Positions 1 to 6,438 of a stretch of 12,185 bases of DNA are shown one piece after another. The first letter of the stretch is position 1. Every line of letters starts with the position of its first letter. This stretch comes from Roseiflexaceae bacterium UBA965 (GTDB lineage Bacteria; Chloroflexota; Chloroflexia; Chloroflexales; Roseiflexaceae), in NCBI GenBank assembly GCA_002292925.1, contig DBCF01000161.1:1-12185 (forward strand). Direction: 5' to 3'. Made by a program: the position numbers and the translations under genes. Below the pieces are notes generated by a model. That model made no database searches, was not told the origin of the DNA, and worked only from the letters and a program-made list of their open reading frames with translations.

Positions 1-416
1 TCTTCGGCTGGTTGAAACAAAAAGCGCACGTTGCCTTTGAGGGCGCCGCTGGCAAACTCTTGCTTGAGCAGATGCGCCACGCCAAGCAAAATGGCGGTGT
101 GGGCATCATGGCCACAAGCGTGCATGTTGCCAGCAGTCTGCGAAGCAAAGCCGTGGCTGGTCGCTTCGAGGATTGGTAGGGCATCCATGTCGGCCCGAAT
201 CGCAATGGTGGGACCATCGCCACTACCGAGATCACCCACCACGCCCGTTTTGCCCACCTGAGTGCGCACGCTAATCCCACCGATTTCACGCAGGGTGTCG
301 GCTACGAGGGCGGCGGTACGGACTTCTTGGAAGGCGAGTTCAGGGTGGGCGTGGATGTCGCGGCGCAAGCGGGAAAGCTCATCCCGGAGCGTTTGGGCGC
401 GTTCAAGCATTGTCAT
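1..416 (-). CDS. M20-family metallo-amidohydrolase (N-terminal part, runs off left edge)
   Basis: N-terminal 138 residues of a peptidase M20 / N-acyl-amino-acid amidohydrolase (IAA-amino-acid or hippurate hydrolase type), read on the reverse strand. Visible motifs are RRDIHAHPELAFQE (residues 18-31), the first metal-site strand IRADMDALP (73-81), the zinc-ligand motif HACGHDAH (99-106) and FQPAE (134-138), whose following Glu would be the catalytic general base just outside the window. Family members hydrolyse the amide bond of N-acylated amino acids with a two-metal centre in the cytoplasm. The start at 416 is chosen because AAAGGA lies about 8 nt upstream; an ATG two codons later (410) is an alternative. 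The gene begins 4 nt after the stop of the GH2 gene and its ribosome binding site lies inside that gene's last codons, so the two are probably translationally coupled. The substrate cannot be told. Confidence 0.93.
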   Translation of the reverse strand, partial: MTMLERAQTLRDELSRLRRDIHAHPELAFQEVRTAALVADTLREIGGISVRTQVGKTGVVGDLGSGDGPTIAIRADMDALPILEATSHGFASQTAGNMHACGHDAHTAILLGVAHLLKQEFASGALKGNVRFLFQPAE

Positions 417-420
417 GGCA

Positions 421-2568
421 CTATTCCTTTGTTGTGATTACGTCAATCGTATAGGTTTGCGTCATTTCATCAGCGGCCGATTGCAAGTGTAATACCACAC
501 AATACGTCCCAATCAGGGCCGGTGTCAACCGCAATTCATCAATCTGTAATGCCATACAATCTGCTGGCAAGGTGCGTTGTAGGCGGTGTTGCGCCAATAC
601 CGCACCGTCTGGGTCAAGCAGACGGATACTACATTCGACTGGTACGGCCACATGTGCGTCATTGACCACCGTAATCGGGATGTCGATGGTCTGGCCTTGG
701 GGCATGGTGGTGCGAGGCAACACACAAAAAATATACTGCGGGCGAAACGCCAATTGCATGGCGGTATACGAGCGCTTGGGCACCCGCCAATAATCGACAA
801 TCGACCACGAAATTGCCGGATTGGCGTCGTGGAACATAAACGGCAAAATCCCCCCCGTTGGCCGGTATTTACGCATCCGCAAACGATCAATGTAATGCCG
901 GTGGATAGCGATTTGGTAGTCTTGGGTCATGTCAATCAACGTTTGCAAATCGGCTGCATTGCGCCAATCGAGCCAGTGCCCCAACATCTCGGGTTGGAAG
1001 CTATGTGTGCGTTGCAAGGTGCCCCAGTCGATTTTTTTGAGATCGGCCGCCATAAATTTCACCGCACTGGCATAGTTGGGGAAGCTCTGGGCGCCAAATT
1101 CGGTCACAAAGCGGCTATTTTGCGGGAAGAGGTCAATGATTTTTTGCCATGCGGCTAGTTCGCCATAGATTTTGTACCAGCCATAATAAAAATGCGCATC
1201 GGTGCCGGGGTGAATCAGCGGTACGGCGTATTCACCTGACGAACGCACCGTCGGCCGCGAAGGATCTACCTTCGCCACGATTTGTTGGAGCGACGCGTCG
1301 AGTACATTGCGATTCCAGTTCCAGACAAACACCGACACGTAGGTCCGCAGTTTTGACCACAAGCGCTCATCACTCGTATCTGCCATATAAAACGATTCGT
1401 TGTGCATGCACCACAACACAATTGATGGGTGATTGTGGAGCAATTCCACCATTTGACGCACTTGCGTCTGAGCCGTCGCCAACACATCGCGGTGATATAA
1501 CCATTGCAACGGGAAGTCTTGCCACAACATCACTCCCGCAGCGTCGGCCGCCGCATAGAGGGCAGGGTGCGCCACATGGCCATGCACGCGCAACACGTTC
1601 ATGTGACAATCGCGGGCCAACTGCAAATCTGCCTGACAGCGTTCGGCCGTGACTGTGGCGAGGCGTACGTCGGTGGGGGCGTAGTTGCTCCCTTTCATAA
1701 AAAACCGCTGCCCGTTGAGGTAGGGAATCCAGTTTTTCATCGTAAAAGTGCGAATCCCGAATTGAAACTCGCTGACATCGCTCACCACCCCATCAACCAC
1801 CAACGTGGCAGTCACTGTATAGAGCGCGGGGTGGCCGAGGTCGTGGCTCCACCACAACACCGGGTCGGGAATCGTCAGCAAACCACTGGCTTCGTATTGA
1901 CCAGCCACCAAATGGATGGCCGTGGTTAATTCGTGGACTTGCCCAGCAAAGTTGTGGGGGGCGATGCGCCACTGCAACACGCCGCTACAGGCCTGCAGAG
2001 CGTCGGTGTGGATGCGATAACGCACTTCGGCGTGGTGTGGTGCAATGGTTTGGGTGGTCAAGTGGACATTTTGGAGGCGGACCGGGCCTGATTCAATCAA
2101 TTCGACAGGCAGCCAGACACCGCCCGGATTGCGTGTCGAGTCCATACTGTCCCAATGCGAAAAAACCCCGGTAATCAGCTGTTTGTCGACTTTGTTGTGT
2201 TCTTCGGGGCAATGTACTTCGAGCGTGAGTTGGTTAGCGGTGCTGAGCAAGTCGGTCACATCATATTCGTGGGGCATAAAGTAGCCACTCTGCACACCGA
2301 GGTCGTGGCCATTGAGCCAGGGGCGGCAAAAATAAAACACCCCGTTTAGGCGGAGCCACTGGCGATGATTGGGGGTGCTCGCGGCGGGGAAGTGGGTGCG
2401 GTAGAGCATCCGTCCCACATAATCGACAAAGAGGGGGTGTTGTTGCCATTGATCGGGAATGGTGCAATCAACCCAGCCGGCGTCGGTTGCAGGGTAGGCA
2501 CCCGCACGGAATTGGTCGGTCGGGCGCATTTGCCAATTGGCAGTCAAGGGAGTTACACGGTGCGTCAT
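421..2568 (-). CDS. Glycoside hydrolase family 2 protein, beta-mannosidase-like
   Basis: A 715-residue exo-acting retaining glycosidase with GH2 architecture: N-terminal jelly-roll sandwich (about 20-160, with WLRLNGVFYFCRPWLNG and NPGGVWLPVEL), an Ig-like domain (about 165-275), a TIM barrel (about 276-600) and a C-terminal Ig-like domain (about 615-715). The barrel starts with FFMKGSNYAPTD (289-300) and contains NVLRVHGH (324-331), GVMLWQDFPL (345-354), the acid/base Glu391 in HNHPSIVLWCMHNE, and the likely nucleophile Glu490 in FVTEFGAQSFP. The WQDFP strand and the VTEFG nucleophile context resemble beta-mannosidases more than LacZ-type galactosidases. No signal peptide is visible, so a cytoplasmic enzyme acting on imported oligosaccharides is likely. 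The start at 2568 has GAGG 6 nt upstream. It leads a two-gene minus-strand unit with the M20 amidohydrolase. It is shorter than typical 800-900 aa beta-mannosidases. Exact specificity is inferred and uncertain. Confidence 0.93.
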   Translation of the reverse strand: MTHRVTPLTANWQMRPTDQFRAGAYPATDAGWVDCTIPDQWQQHPLFVDYVGRMLYRTHFPAASTPNHRQWLRLNGVFYFCRPWLNGHDLGVQSGYFMPHEYDVTDLLSTANQLTLEVHCPEEHNKVDKQLITGVFSHWDSMDSTRNPGGVWLPVELIESGPVRLQNVHLTTQTIAPHHAEVRYRIHTDALQACSGVLQWRIAPHNFAGQVHELTTAIHLVAGQYEASGLLTIPDPVLWWSHDLGHPALYTVTATLVVDGVVSDVSEFQFGIRTFTMKNWIPYLNGQRFFMKGSNYAPTDVRLATVTAERCQADLQLARDCHMNVLRVHGHVAHPALYAAADAAGVMLWQDFPLQWLYHRDVLATAQTQVRQMVELLHNHPSIVLWCMHNESFYMADTSDERLWSKLRTYVSVFVWNWNRNVLDASLQQIVAKVDPSRPTVRSSGEYAVPLIHPGTDAHFYYGWYKIYGELAAWQKIIDLFPQNSRFVTEFGAQSFPNYASAVKFMAADLKKIDWGTLQRTHSFQPEMLGHWLDWRNAADLQTLIDMTQDYQIAIHRHYIDRLRMRKYRPTGGILPFMFHDANPAISWSIVDYWRVPKRSYTAMQLAFRPQYIFCVLPRTTMPQGQTIDIPITVVNDAHVAVPVECSIRLLDPDGAVLAQHRLQRTLPADCMALQIDELRLTPALIGTYCVVLHLQSAADEMTQTYTIDVITTKE

Positions 2569-2892
2569 CGTCTTCCTCTTTTTGTTAAAAAATGAAGCAA
2601 ACCGGTTAATGCAAGCGCAACCATAACGGTCTATGATTCTATCATACTGTGGGTCTGCAGTTGCGTCTATTGCGGTGCGCTACCAGCCCCATCGTTGCCG
2701 GTTGATGCGGGTGTATTGATATATTTGACAGCACATACTATTCGTGTCAGAATAATCGCATTGTTATAGGTGATTTTGTGGATTCCACGGCACTTATATA
2801 GATGTTTTTGTGCACAAGACAGGTTCATTGTGCCATATCGCTCGCAACCGTCGGCCAACAGCCACGGCTGGTAGGTGTGAAAAGGGACGTCC
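2569..2892. other. Divergent intergenic region between GH2 and the chelatase gene
   Basis: A 324-bp AT-richer stretch with no convincing gene; the short minus-strand frames here have no good ribosome binding site or recognisable protein. It should hold promoters for both directions. For the minus strand, overlapping -10-like hexamers TATGAT/TAGAAT lie at 2636-2646 (reverse strand), without a good -35. For the plus strand, TTGACA occurs at 2725-2730. A perfect 10-bp palindrome TTGTGCACAA lies at 2808-2817, and a small hairpin CAGC-CACG-GCTG lies about 10 nt before the chelatase ribosome binding site AAAAGGG. No cobalamin-riboswitch B12 box (GCCACTG) was seen. Confidence 0.6.
2725..2753 (+). 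promoter_or_regulatory. Possible sigma-70-type promoter for the chelatase gene
   Basis: A perfect -35 hexamer TTGACA (2725-2730) is followed after 17 nt by CAGAAT (2748-2753), which matches 4 of 6 positions of the -10 consensus. The -35 also forms a short inverted repeat with TGTCA at 2746-2750. It would give a leader of about 130 nt before the chelatase start. The weak -10 keeps this tentative. Confidence 0.3.
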
Positions 2893-3987
2893 ATGACCAC
2901 AGCGCGACCGGTTTACCCATTTAGTGCCATTGTCGGCCAAGACCGCCTCAAACGGGCACTGATTCTCAACGCCATCAATCCGCGTATTGGTGGTGTGCTC
3001 ATTCGTGGCGAAAAAGGCACTGCCAAATCGACCGCTGTGCGTGGTCTGGCACACATCTTGCCGCATATACGGGTAGTCGCTGACTGCCCCTACGGCTGCC
3101 CTCCCGAGCAACCTTCGGCGATGTGCGCGTCGTGTCGCGCCCGCTACGAAGTCAACCCCAATTTACCGGTAGCCGAACGGGCCACCCGGTTGGTTGACTT
3201 GCCCGTAGCAGCCTCCGAAGACCGCGTGGTTGGTTCACTCGACCTCGAGCATGCCTTAACCGAAGGTCATCGCCGCTTCGAGCCCGGGTTGCTTGCCAAC
3301 GCCAATCGCGGCTTGTTGTATGTAGACGAAATCAACTTGCTCGACGATCACCTCGTCGACATTTTGCTTGACTCGGCGTCGATGGGTGTCAACACCGTCG
3401 AACGCGAAGGGATTAGCGTATCGCACCCGGCACGCTTCATCCTGGTTGGCACGATGAACCCCGAAGAAGGCGAATTGCGCCCGCAATTACTCGACCGCTT
3501 CGGATTGGTCGTCGAAATCGCCGGCATCCATGATGTCAACGGGCGTGTCGAAGTCGTATCACGGCGCATGCGCTATGACCTCGACCCCGATACCTTTGTG
3601 GGCGAATGGCAGCCCAGCGAAAGCGACATCGCCGCACGCATCGTGCAAGCCCGGGCCTTGTTGCCCTTGGTGACGATTACCCGCAAAGACATGGCCGCGG
3701 TAGCGACCTTGTCACTCGAATTAGGCGTCGACGGTCACCGTGCCGACCTCGCCATCCTCGAGACCGCCCGCACTCATGCGGCTTGGGCAGGACGAACCCT
3801 GCTCGCCGCCGAAGATATCCGAGTGGCAGCAGAGTTGGCATTGCCGCATCGTATGCGACGACAGCCCTTTACTGAAGTCAAACTCGACGAAGCACGCGTC
3901 GGCGAAATACTCGACCGAGTCGCAGCAGCCGAGGGTGACGAATCCGCAGTGGCAAACGCTGACGGGGTAAAAAAAAAGACCCCGTGA
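2893..3987 (+). CDS. chlD: Cobalt/magnesium chelatase AAA+ subunit (ChlI-like; zero-frame product of a frameshifted chlD gene)
   Basis: A 364-residue AAA+ ATPase of the ChlI/BchI and ChlD N-terminal type, a motor subunit for inserting Mg2+ or Co2+ into a tetrapyrrole. Motifs in order: FSAIVGQDRLKRAL (10-23), Walker A GEKGTAKS (39-46), a four-Cys cluster (C65, C69, C78, C81), RVVGSLDLE (111-119), Walker B LLYVDEIN (141-148), the insert VNTVEREGISVSHPARF (166-182), GTMNPEEGELRPQLLDRFG (186-204) and sensor-2 region GHRADLAILE (281-290). The start has AAGGG 7 nt upstream. The gene ends in a tail VKKKTP encoded across a nine-A run and stops at a TGA overlapping the GTG of the next frame. As a free product it would serve as the small subunit; after a -1 shift it becomes the N-terminal half of a ChlD-type medium subunit. 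The Cys cluster resembles the fused cobaltochelatase-type family rather than photosynthetic BchI, but the metal is not proven. Confidence 0.93.
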   Translation: MTTARPVYPFSAIVGQDRLKRALILNAINPRIGGVLIRGEKGTAKSTAVRGLAHILPHIRVVADCPYGCPPEQPSAMCASCRARYEVNPNLPVAERATRLVDLPVAASEDRVVGSLDLEHALTEGHRRFEPGLLANANRGLLYVDEINLLDDHLVDILLDSASMGVNTVEREGISVSHPARFILVGTMNPEEGELRPQLLDRFGLVVEIAGIHDVNGRVEVVSRRMRYDLDPDTFVGEWQPSESDIAARIVQARALLPLVTITRKDMAAVATLSLELGVDGHRADLAILETARTHAAWAGRTLLAAEDIRVAAELALPHRMRRQPFTEVKLDEARVGEILDRVAAAEGDESAVANADGVKKKTP

Positions 3988-4009
3988 ACGGGAGTGAGGA
4001 AAGCTCCTC
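3962..4009 (+). promoter_or_regulatory. Programmed -1 frameshift signal in the chelatase gene
   Basis: Nine consecutive A then G (3969-3978) contain the dnaX-type slippery heptamer A_AAA_AAG (3972-3978) in the correct zero-frame phase (codons AAA, AAG); A_AAA_AAA (3969-3975) is also possible. The -1 frame is closed upstream by TGA at 3960-3962 and the zero frame ends at TGA 3985-3987, so a shift must happen within this short window. Either heptamer gives the junction VKKK-DPVNGSE and a fusion of about 693 residues. Downstream structures are a hairpin CCCG-TGAA-CGGG (3981-3992) and GAGGA-AAGC-TCCTC (3996-4009). A third, competing hairpin pairs ACGGGGT (3962-3968) with ACCCCGT (3979-3985), with the slippery run as its loop. 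No strong upstream Shine-Dalgarno-like stimulator is seen, only GGGG. RNA-polymerase slippage on A9 could produce the same product. Confidence 0.8.
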
Positions 4010-4973
4010 CAGCGAAGGTCAAGAAGAAAGCGAAGGGGGTGCCGGCGCCACCGCAAGTGCGGGCGCCACGGACCAAGGGTCACAATCGAACAACGAGCAG
4101 GGTGGAGGCGAAAAAGCCTTCAAGGCCCAAGAGATGTTTAAACCAAAGCGTCTCGAAGGCCAGCGCGATCGCCAAGAACGCAGCTCACCTGGTCGCCGTA
4201 GCCGCACCCGTACTACCCGCAAACAAGGTCGGTACGTTACCAGCCGCGTCGCCCGCCGAGTTACCGACTTAGCCCTCGATGCTACCTTGCGGTATGCCGC
4301 CCCCATGCAGCCAGGTCGCCGTGCTGCCGCCATCGCCGAAGGGAAACCATCCCGCCCAGTGATGTTGCTCCGTAGCGACTTACGCCAAAAGGTGCGCGTC
4401 CGCAAAACCCGCAACGCCGTCTGCTTCGTAGTCGACGCCAGTTGGTCAATGGCCGCTGACGAACGTATGCGCGCTACCAAAAACGCCGTGCTTTCGCTCC
4501 TGCGCGATGCCTACCAGCGCCGTGACCGTGTCGGACTTGTCTCGTTTCAACGTGACTATGCCACGTTGCTCTTGCCACTCACCAATAGTGTCGAGATGGC
4601 CCAAAAAATGCTCCAAACCATGCCCACCGGTGGTCGAACACCACTGTCACGGGGCTTGATGATGGGGTATGAGGTGCTCAAACGAGCCTTGCGCCAAGAT
4701 TCTGAGGTTGTGCCACTGATGGTGATTCTGACCGATGGCCAAGCAAATGTCGCGATGACTGATTTGCCGCCCCAAGTCGAGAGTTATTCCATTGCAGATT
4801 TTATTGCTGCCGAAAAAATCCGCTCTGTAGTCATTGACACCGAGCACCCGGTCTTTGAGCGGGGATTATCCAAGCAGCTGGCGCTTCACCTCAAAGGGAA
4901 CTACTACCGCCTTGACGACCTCCGCGAGAATGGTCTCGTCGATCTCGTCCGCACCGAACTGAGCCACAAGTAA
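3984..4973 (+). CDS. chlD: Chelatase linker and VWA domain (C-terminal half of ChlD-type medium subunit, -1 frame)
   Basis: The frame encodes an acidic, Ser/Glu/Gly-rich low-complexity linker (residues 1-45), a basic Arg-rich stretch (53-92) and a von Willebrand A domain (about 143-325). The VWA domain has a complete MIDAS: DASWS (D151, S153, S155), Thr219 in TGGRTPLSRG, and Asp251 in ILTDGQANVAM. This is the layout of the second half of ChlD/BchD-type subunits, where the linker joins AAA+ to VWA and the VWA contacts the AAA+ ring through the MIDAS. Independent initiation would use GTG at 3984, overlapping the previous stop as GTGA, but no ribosome binding site is present (the upstream sequence is A9GACCCC). 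The protein would also begin inside a linker. Joining by -1 frameshift is therefore preferred: join(2893..3978,3978..4973), about 693 aa. The S1-domain gene follows 51 nt later. Confidence 0.9.
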   Translation: MNGSEESSSSEGQEESEGGAGATASAGATDQGSQSNNEQGGGEKAFKAQEMFKPKRLEGQRDRQERSSPGRRSRTRTTRKQGRYVTSRVARRVTDLALDATLRYAAPMQPGRRAAAIAEGKPSRPVMLLRSDLRQKVRVRKTRNAVCFVVDASWSMAADERMRATKNAVLSLLRDAYQRRDRVGLVSFQRDYATLLLPLTNSVEMAQKMLQTMPTGGRTPLSRGLMMGYEVLKRALRQDSEVVPLMVILTDGQANVAMTDLPPQVESYSIADFIAAEKIRSVVIDTEHPVFERGLSKQLALHLKGNYYRLDDLRENGLVDLVRTELSHK

Positions 4974-5024
4974 AGTTCATCGTTCATCATACGCAGCATG
5001 GTTTTTTCAGAAGGATGTAAGGAC

Positions 5025-6269
5025 ATGACCGAGCAGGAAAATCAGTCGACGCCCGTCGTCGCAACCGAGACCCCCACCACCAGCGATGCCCCAGTGACCC
5101 AAGCCGACGCACCTGTTGCCCAAGCCGACGCACCTGTTGCCGAAAAACGCAACAACAAAGCCGCCTTGCGCGACTTGGCTGCTGGTCAAGTGCTCACCGG
5201 TAAGGTGAAATCAATCACCCCTTACGGTGCCTTTATCGACATCAACGTCAATCGCGACGGGTTAGTGCATATTTCTGAGTTGTCAGATACGCGCGTCGAA
5301 AAAGTCGAAGATGTCGTGCAGGTTGGCCAAGAAGTCACCGTACGCATCCTCGAAATCGACAACAGCAAAAACCGGATCAGCTTGACGATGCGCACCCAAG
5401 AGCGCCAAGCGCGCCCCGAACGTCGCCGCCGCCAAGAAGTCAACCACGACGCCATCTCGGCCCTCAATGCCGGTGACATCGTCGAGGGTATGGTCAAAAG
5501 CATCACCCCCATCGGTGCATTCGTTGACATCGGCGTAGGCAAAGATGGTTTGGTCCACATTTCCGAACTTTCTGACACCCGTGTCGAAAAAGTCGAAGAT
5601 GCCGTCCAAATCGGCCAAGGCTATACCTTCAAGATCATCGAAATCGATGCTGAACACGGTCGGATTAGCTTGAGCTTGCGCCAGGCTAGCCGCTCACAAC
5701 AACTGAGCGCCATCGAAAAAGACCAAGTCGTCACCGGCAAGGTCAGTGGACATTCACCATTTGGCGTGTTTGTTAACATCGGTGTCGGTCGTGACGGTTT
5801 GGTGCACACCAGCGAATTGCCCGACGGCGTCAAGCCCGAAGTAGGCAGTGAGTTGACCGTGCGCGTGCTTGAAGTCGACAACGTCAAGAATCGTATCAGC
5901 CTAACCGCCTTCCTCGAAAGTCGCCCCGAACGCGAAGAGCGCCCTGCCCGCGAAGAGCGCCCTGCCCGGAGCAACGACAGCCGCCCCGCTCGTAGCGACA
6001 GCCGCCCCGCTCGCAGTAGCGAAGGTCGCCCGCCCCGTGAAGGTGGCCGCCCACCCCGCGACAATCGTCCCGCCGAAACCTACACCTCGTCATCGTTTAG
6101 CGACGAAACTTTTGTGGGTGATGCCACGATTGATGACTTGATGTCACGCTTTGGTGGTGCCCACCGTGAAAAGCGCCAGCGCGAGACGGATGCCCAATAC
6201 GAAGACGGTCAGCGCAAAGGGCGTATGGGCGAAGTGATTCGCCGCACCCTCGGTAGCGACGAAGAATAA
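5025..6269 (+). CDS. Three-S1-domain RNA-binding protein (ribosomal protein S1-like)
   Basis: A 414-residue cytoplasmic protein with three OB-fold S1 domains at about 54-123, 149-219 and 232-296, each with the G-x-V...(Y/I/F)GxF(I/V)(D/N)I...DGLVH(I/T)SEL pattern. An acidic/Ala-Pro N-tail (1-40) holds two QADAPVA repeats. A long disordered tail (about 299-352) consists of ERPARE- and SDSRPAR-like repeats, followed by a conserved-looking segment ATIDDLMSRFG (367-377) and a charged end. S1 domains bind single-stranded RNA; the protein may be this organism's bS1 or an auxiliary S1 protein, which the sequence alone does not decide. The start at 5025 is chosen over ATG 4998 because AAGGA lies 9 nt upstream and the earlier ATG lacks a ribosome binding site. 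It lies 51 nt after the chelatase gene with no terminator between, so some read-through is likely. A strong terminator follows 10 nt after the stop. Confidence 0.92.
   Translation: MTEQENQSTPVVATETPTTSDAPVTQADAPVAQADAPVAEKRNNKAALRDLAAGQVLTGKVKSITPYGAFIDINVNRDGLVHISELSDTRVEKVEDVVQVGQEVTVRILEIDNSKNRISLTMRTQERQARPERRRRQEVNHDAISALNAGDIVEGMVKSITPIGAFVDIGVGKDGLVHISELSDTRVEKVEDAVQIGQGYTFKIIEIDAEHGRISLSLRQASRSQQLSAIEKDQVVTGKVSGHSPFGVFVNIGVGRDGLVHTSELPDGVKPEVGSELTVRVLEVDNVKNRISLTAFLESRPEREERPAREERPARSNDSRPARSDSRPARSSEGRPPREGGRPPRDNRPAETYTSSSFSDETFVGDATIDDLMSRFGGAHREKRQRETDAQYEDGQRKGRMGEVIRRTLGSDEE
5100..5141 (+). repeat. Perfect 21-bp tandem duplication in the S1 gene
   Basis: Two identical adjacent 21-bp units (5100-5120 and 5121-5141) encode QADAPVA twice in the disordered N-tail of the S1 protein. 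The absence of any synonymous difference suggests a recent slippage or unequal-crossing event. Confidence 0.9.
5931..6013 (+). repeat. In-frame tandem repeats encoding the Arg/Pro-rich tail
   Basis: A perfect 18-bp tandem pair (5931-5948 and 5949-5966, encoding REERPA twice) is followed by a second family in which an 18-bp block recurs at 5975-5992 and 5996-6013 with a 21-bp period (encoding SDSRPAR). All units keep the frame and extend the basic, disordered RNA-binding tail. Degenerate RPPR units continue to about 6070. Confidence 0.85.
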
Positions 6270-6279
6270 CGATAGTAAT

Positions 6280-6323
6280 CGCTATCGCATGATGCGTAGT
6301 GCATCATGCGATAGCGTGTTATT
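6280..6323 (+). terminator. Intrinsic terminator after the S1 gene
   Basis: A perfect 16-bp stem (6280-6295 pairing with 6301-6316) with a 5-nt loop GTAGT is followed by TGTTATTT. The stem is very strong, though the T-tract is interrupted. It starts 10 nt after the S1 stop codon and ends only a few bases before the -35 of the rpmH promoter, insulating the two transcription units. Confidence 0.8.
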
Positions 6324-6352
6324 TGACATGCACACACCGTAAACGGTATAAT
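6323..6352 (+). promoter_or_regulatory. Consensus sigma-70-type promoter of the rpmH operon
   Basis: TTGACA (6323-6328), an 18-nt spacer and TATAAT (6347-6352): both hexamers match the consensus perfectly. The expected transcription start near 6359 leaves a leader of about 80 nt before rpmH. Such a strong promoter fits a ribosomal-protein operon. Confidence 0.85.
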
Positions 6353-6403
6353 CACCAGACGTGTGTCGTGTTGTGCGTATACTCCATGACTTCCGCTAAT
6401 GTC

Positions 6404-6420
6404 GCCAGCACCAAGCTGGC
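6404..6420 (+). promoter_or_regulatory. Leader hairpin just upstream of the rpmH ribosome binding site
   Basis: GCCAGC-ACCAA-GCTGGC forms a perfect 6-bp stem with a 5-nt loop, ending 7 nt before the GAGG of the rpmH ribosome binding site. It sits in the leader of about 80 nt between promoter and gene. A regulatory role is speculative. Confidence 0.35.
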
Positions 6421-6438
6421 TTGTGAAGAGGTTTGATC

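Noticed and set aside
586..1158. Open frame of 190 codons on the plus strand inside the GH2 gene
   Set aside because: The opposite strand carries a full GH2 enzyme with both catalytic glutamates; this frame is a by-product.
2569..2892. Cobalamin riboswitch ahead of the chelatase gene
   Set aside because: No B12 box or other conserved core element was found in the leader.
2667..3111. Minus-strand frames in the intergenic region and over the chelatase start
   Set aside because: No ribosome binding site, no recognisable domain, and composition unlike the neighbouring genes.
3984..3986. GTG as a normal independent start for the VWA subunit
   Set aside because: There is no Shine-Dalgarno sequence and the product would start inside the acidic linker; coupled reinitiation remains possible but is less likely than frameshifting.
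4998..5024. Earlier ATG for the S1 protein adding nine residues
   Set aside because: No ribosome binding site upstream, whereas ATG 5025 has AAGGA at a good distance; the extra residues overlap that site.
5931..6070. CRISPR-like short repeats
   Set aside because: The repeats are in-frame tandem units without spacers inside a coding sequence.
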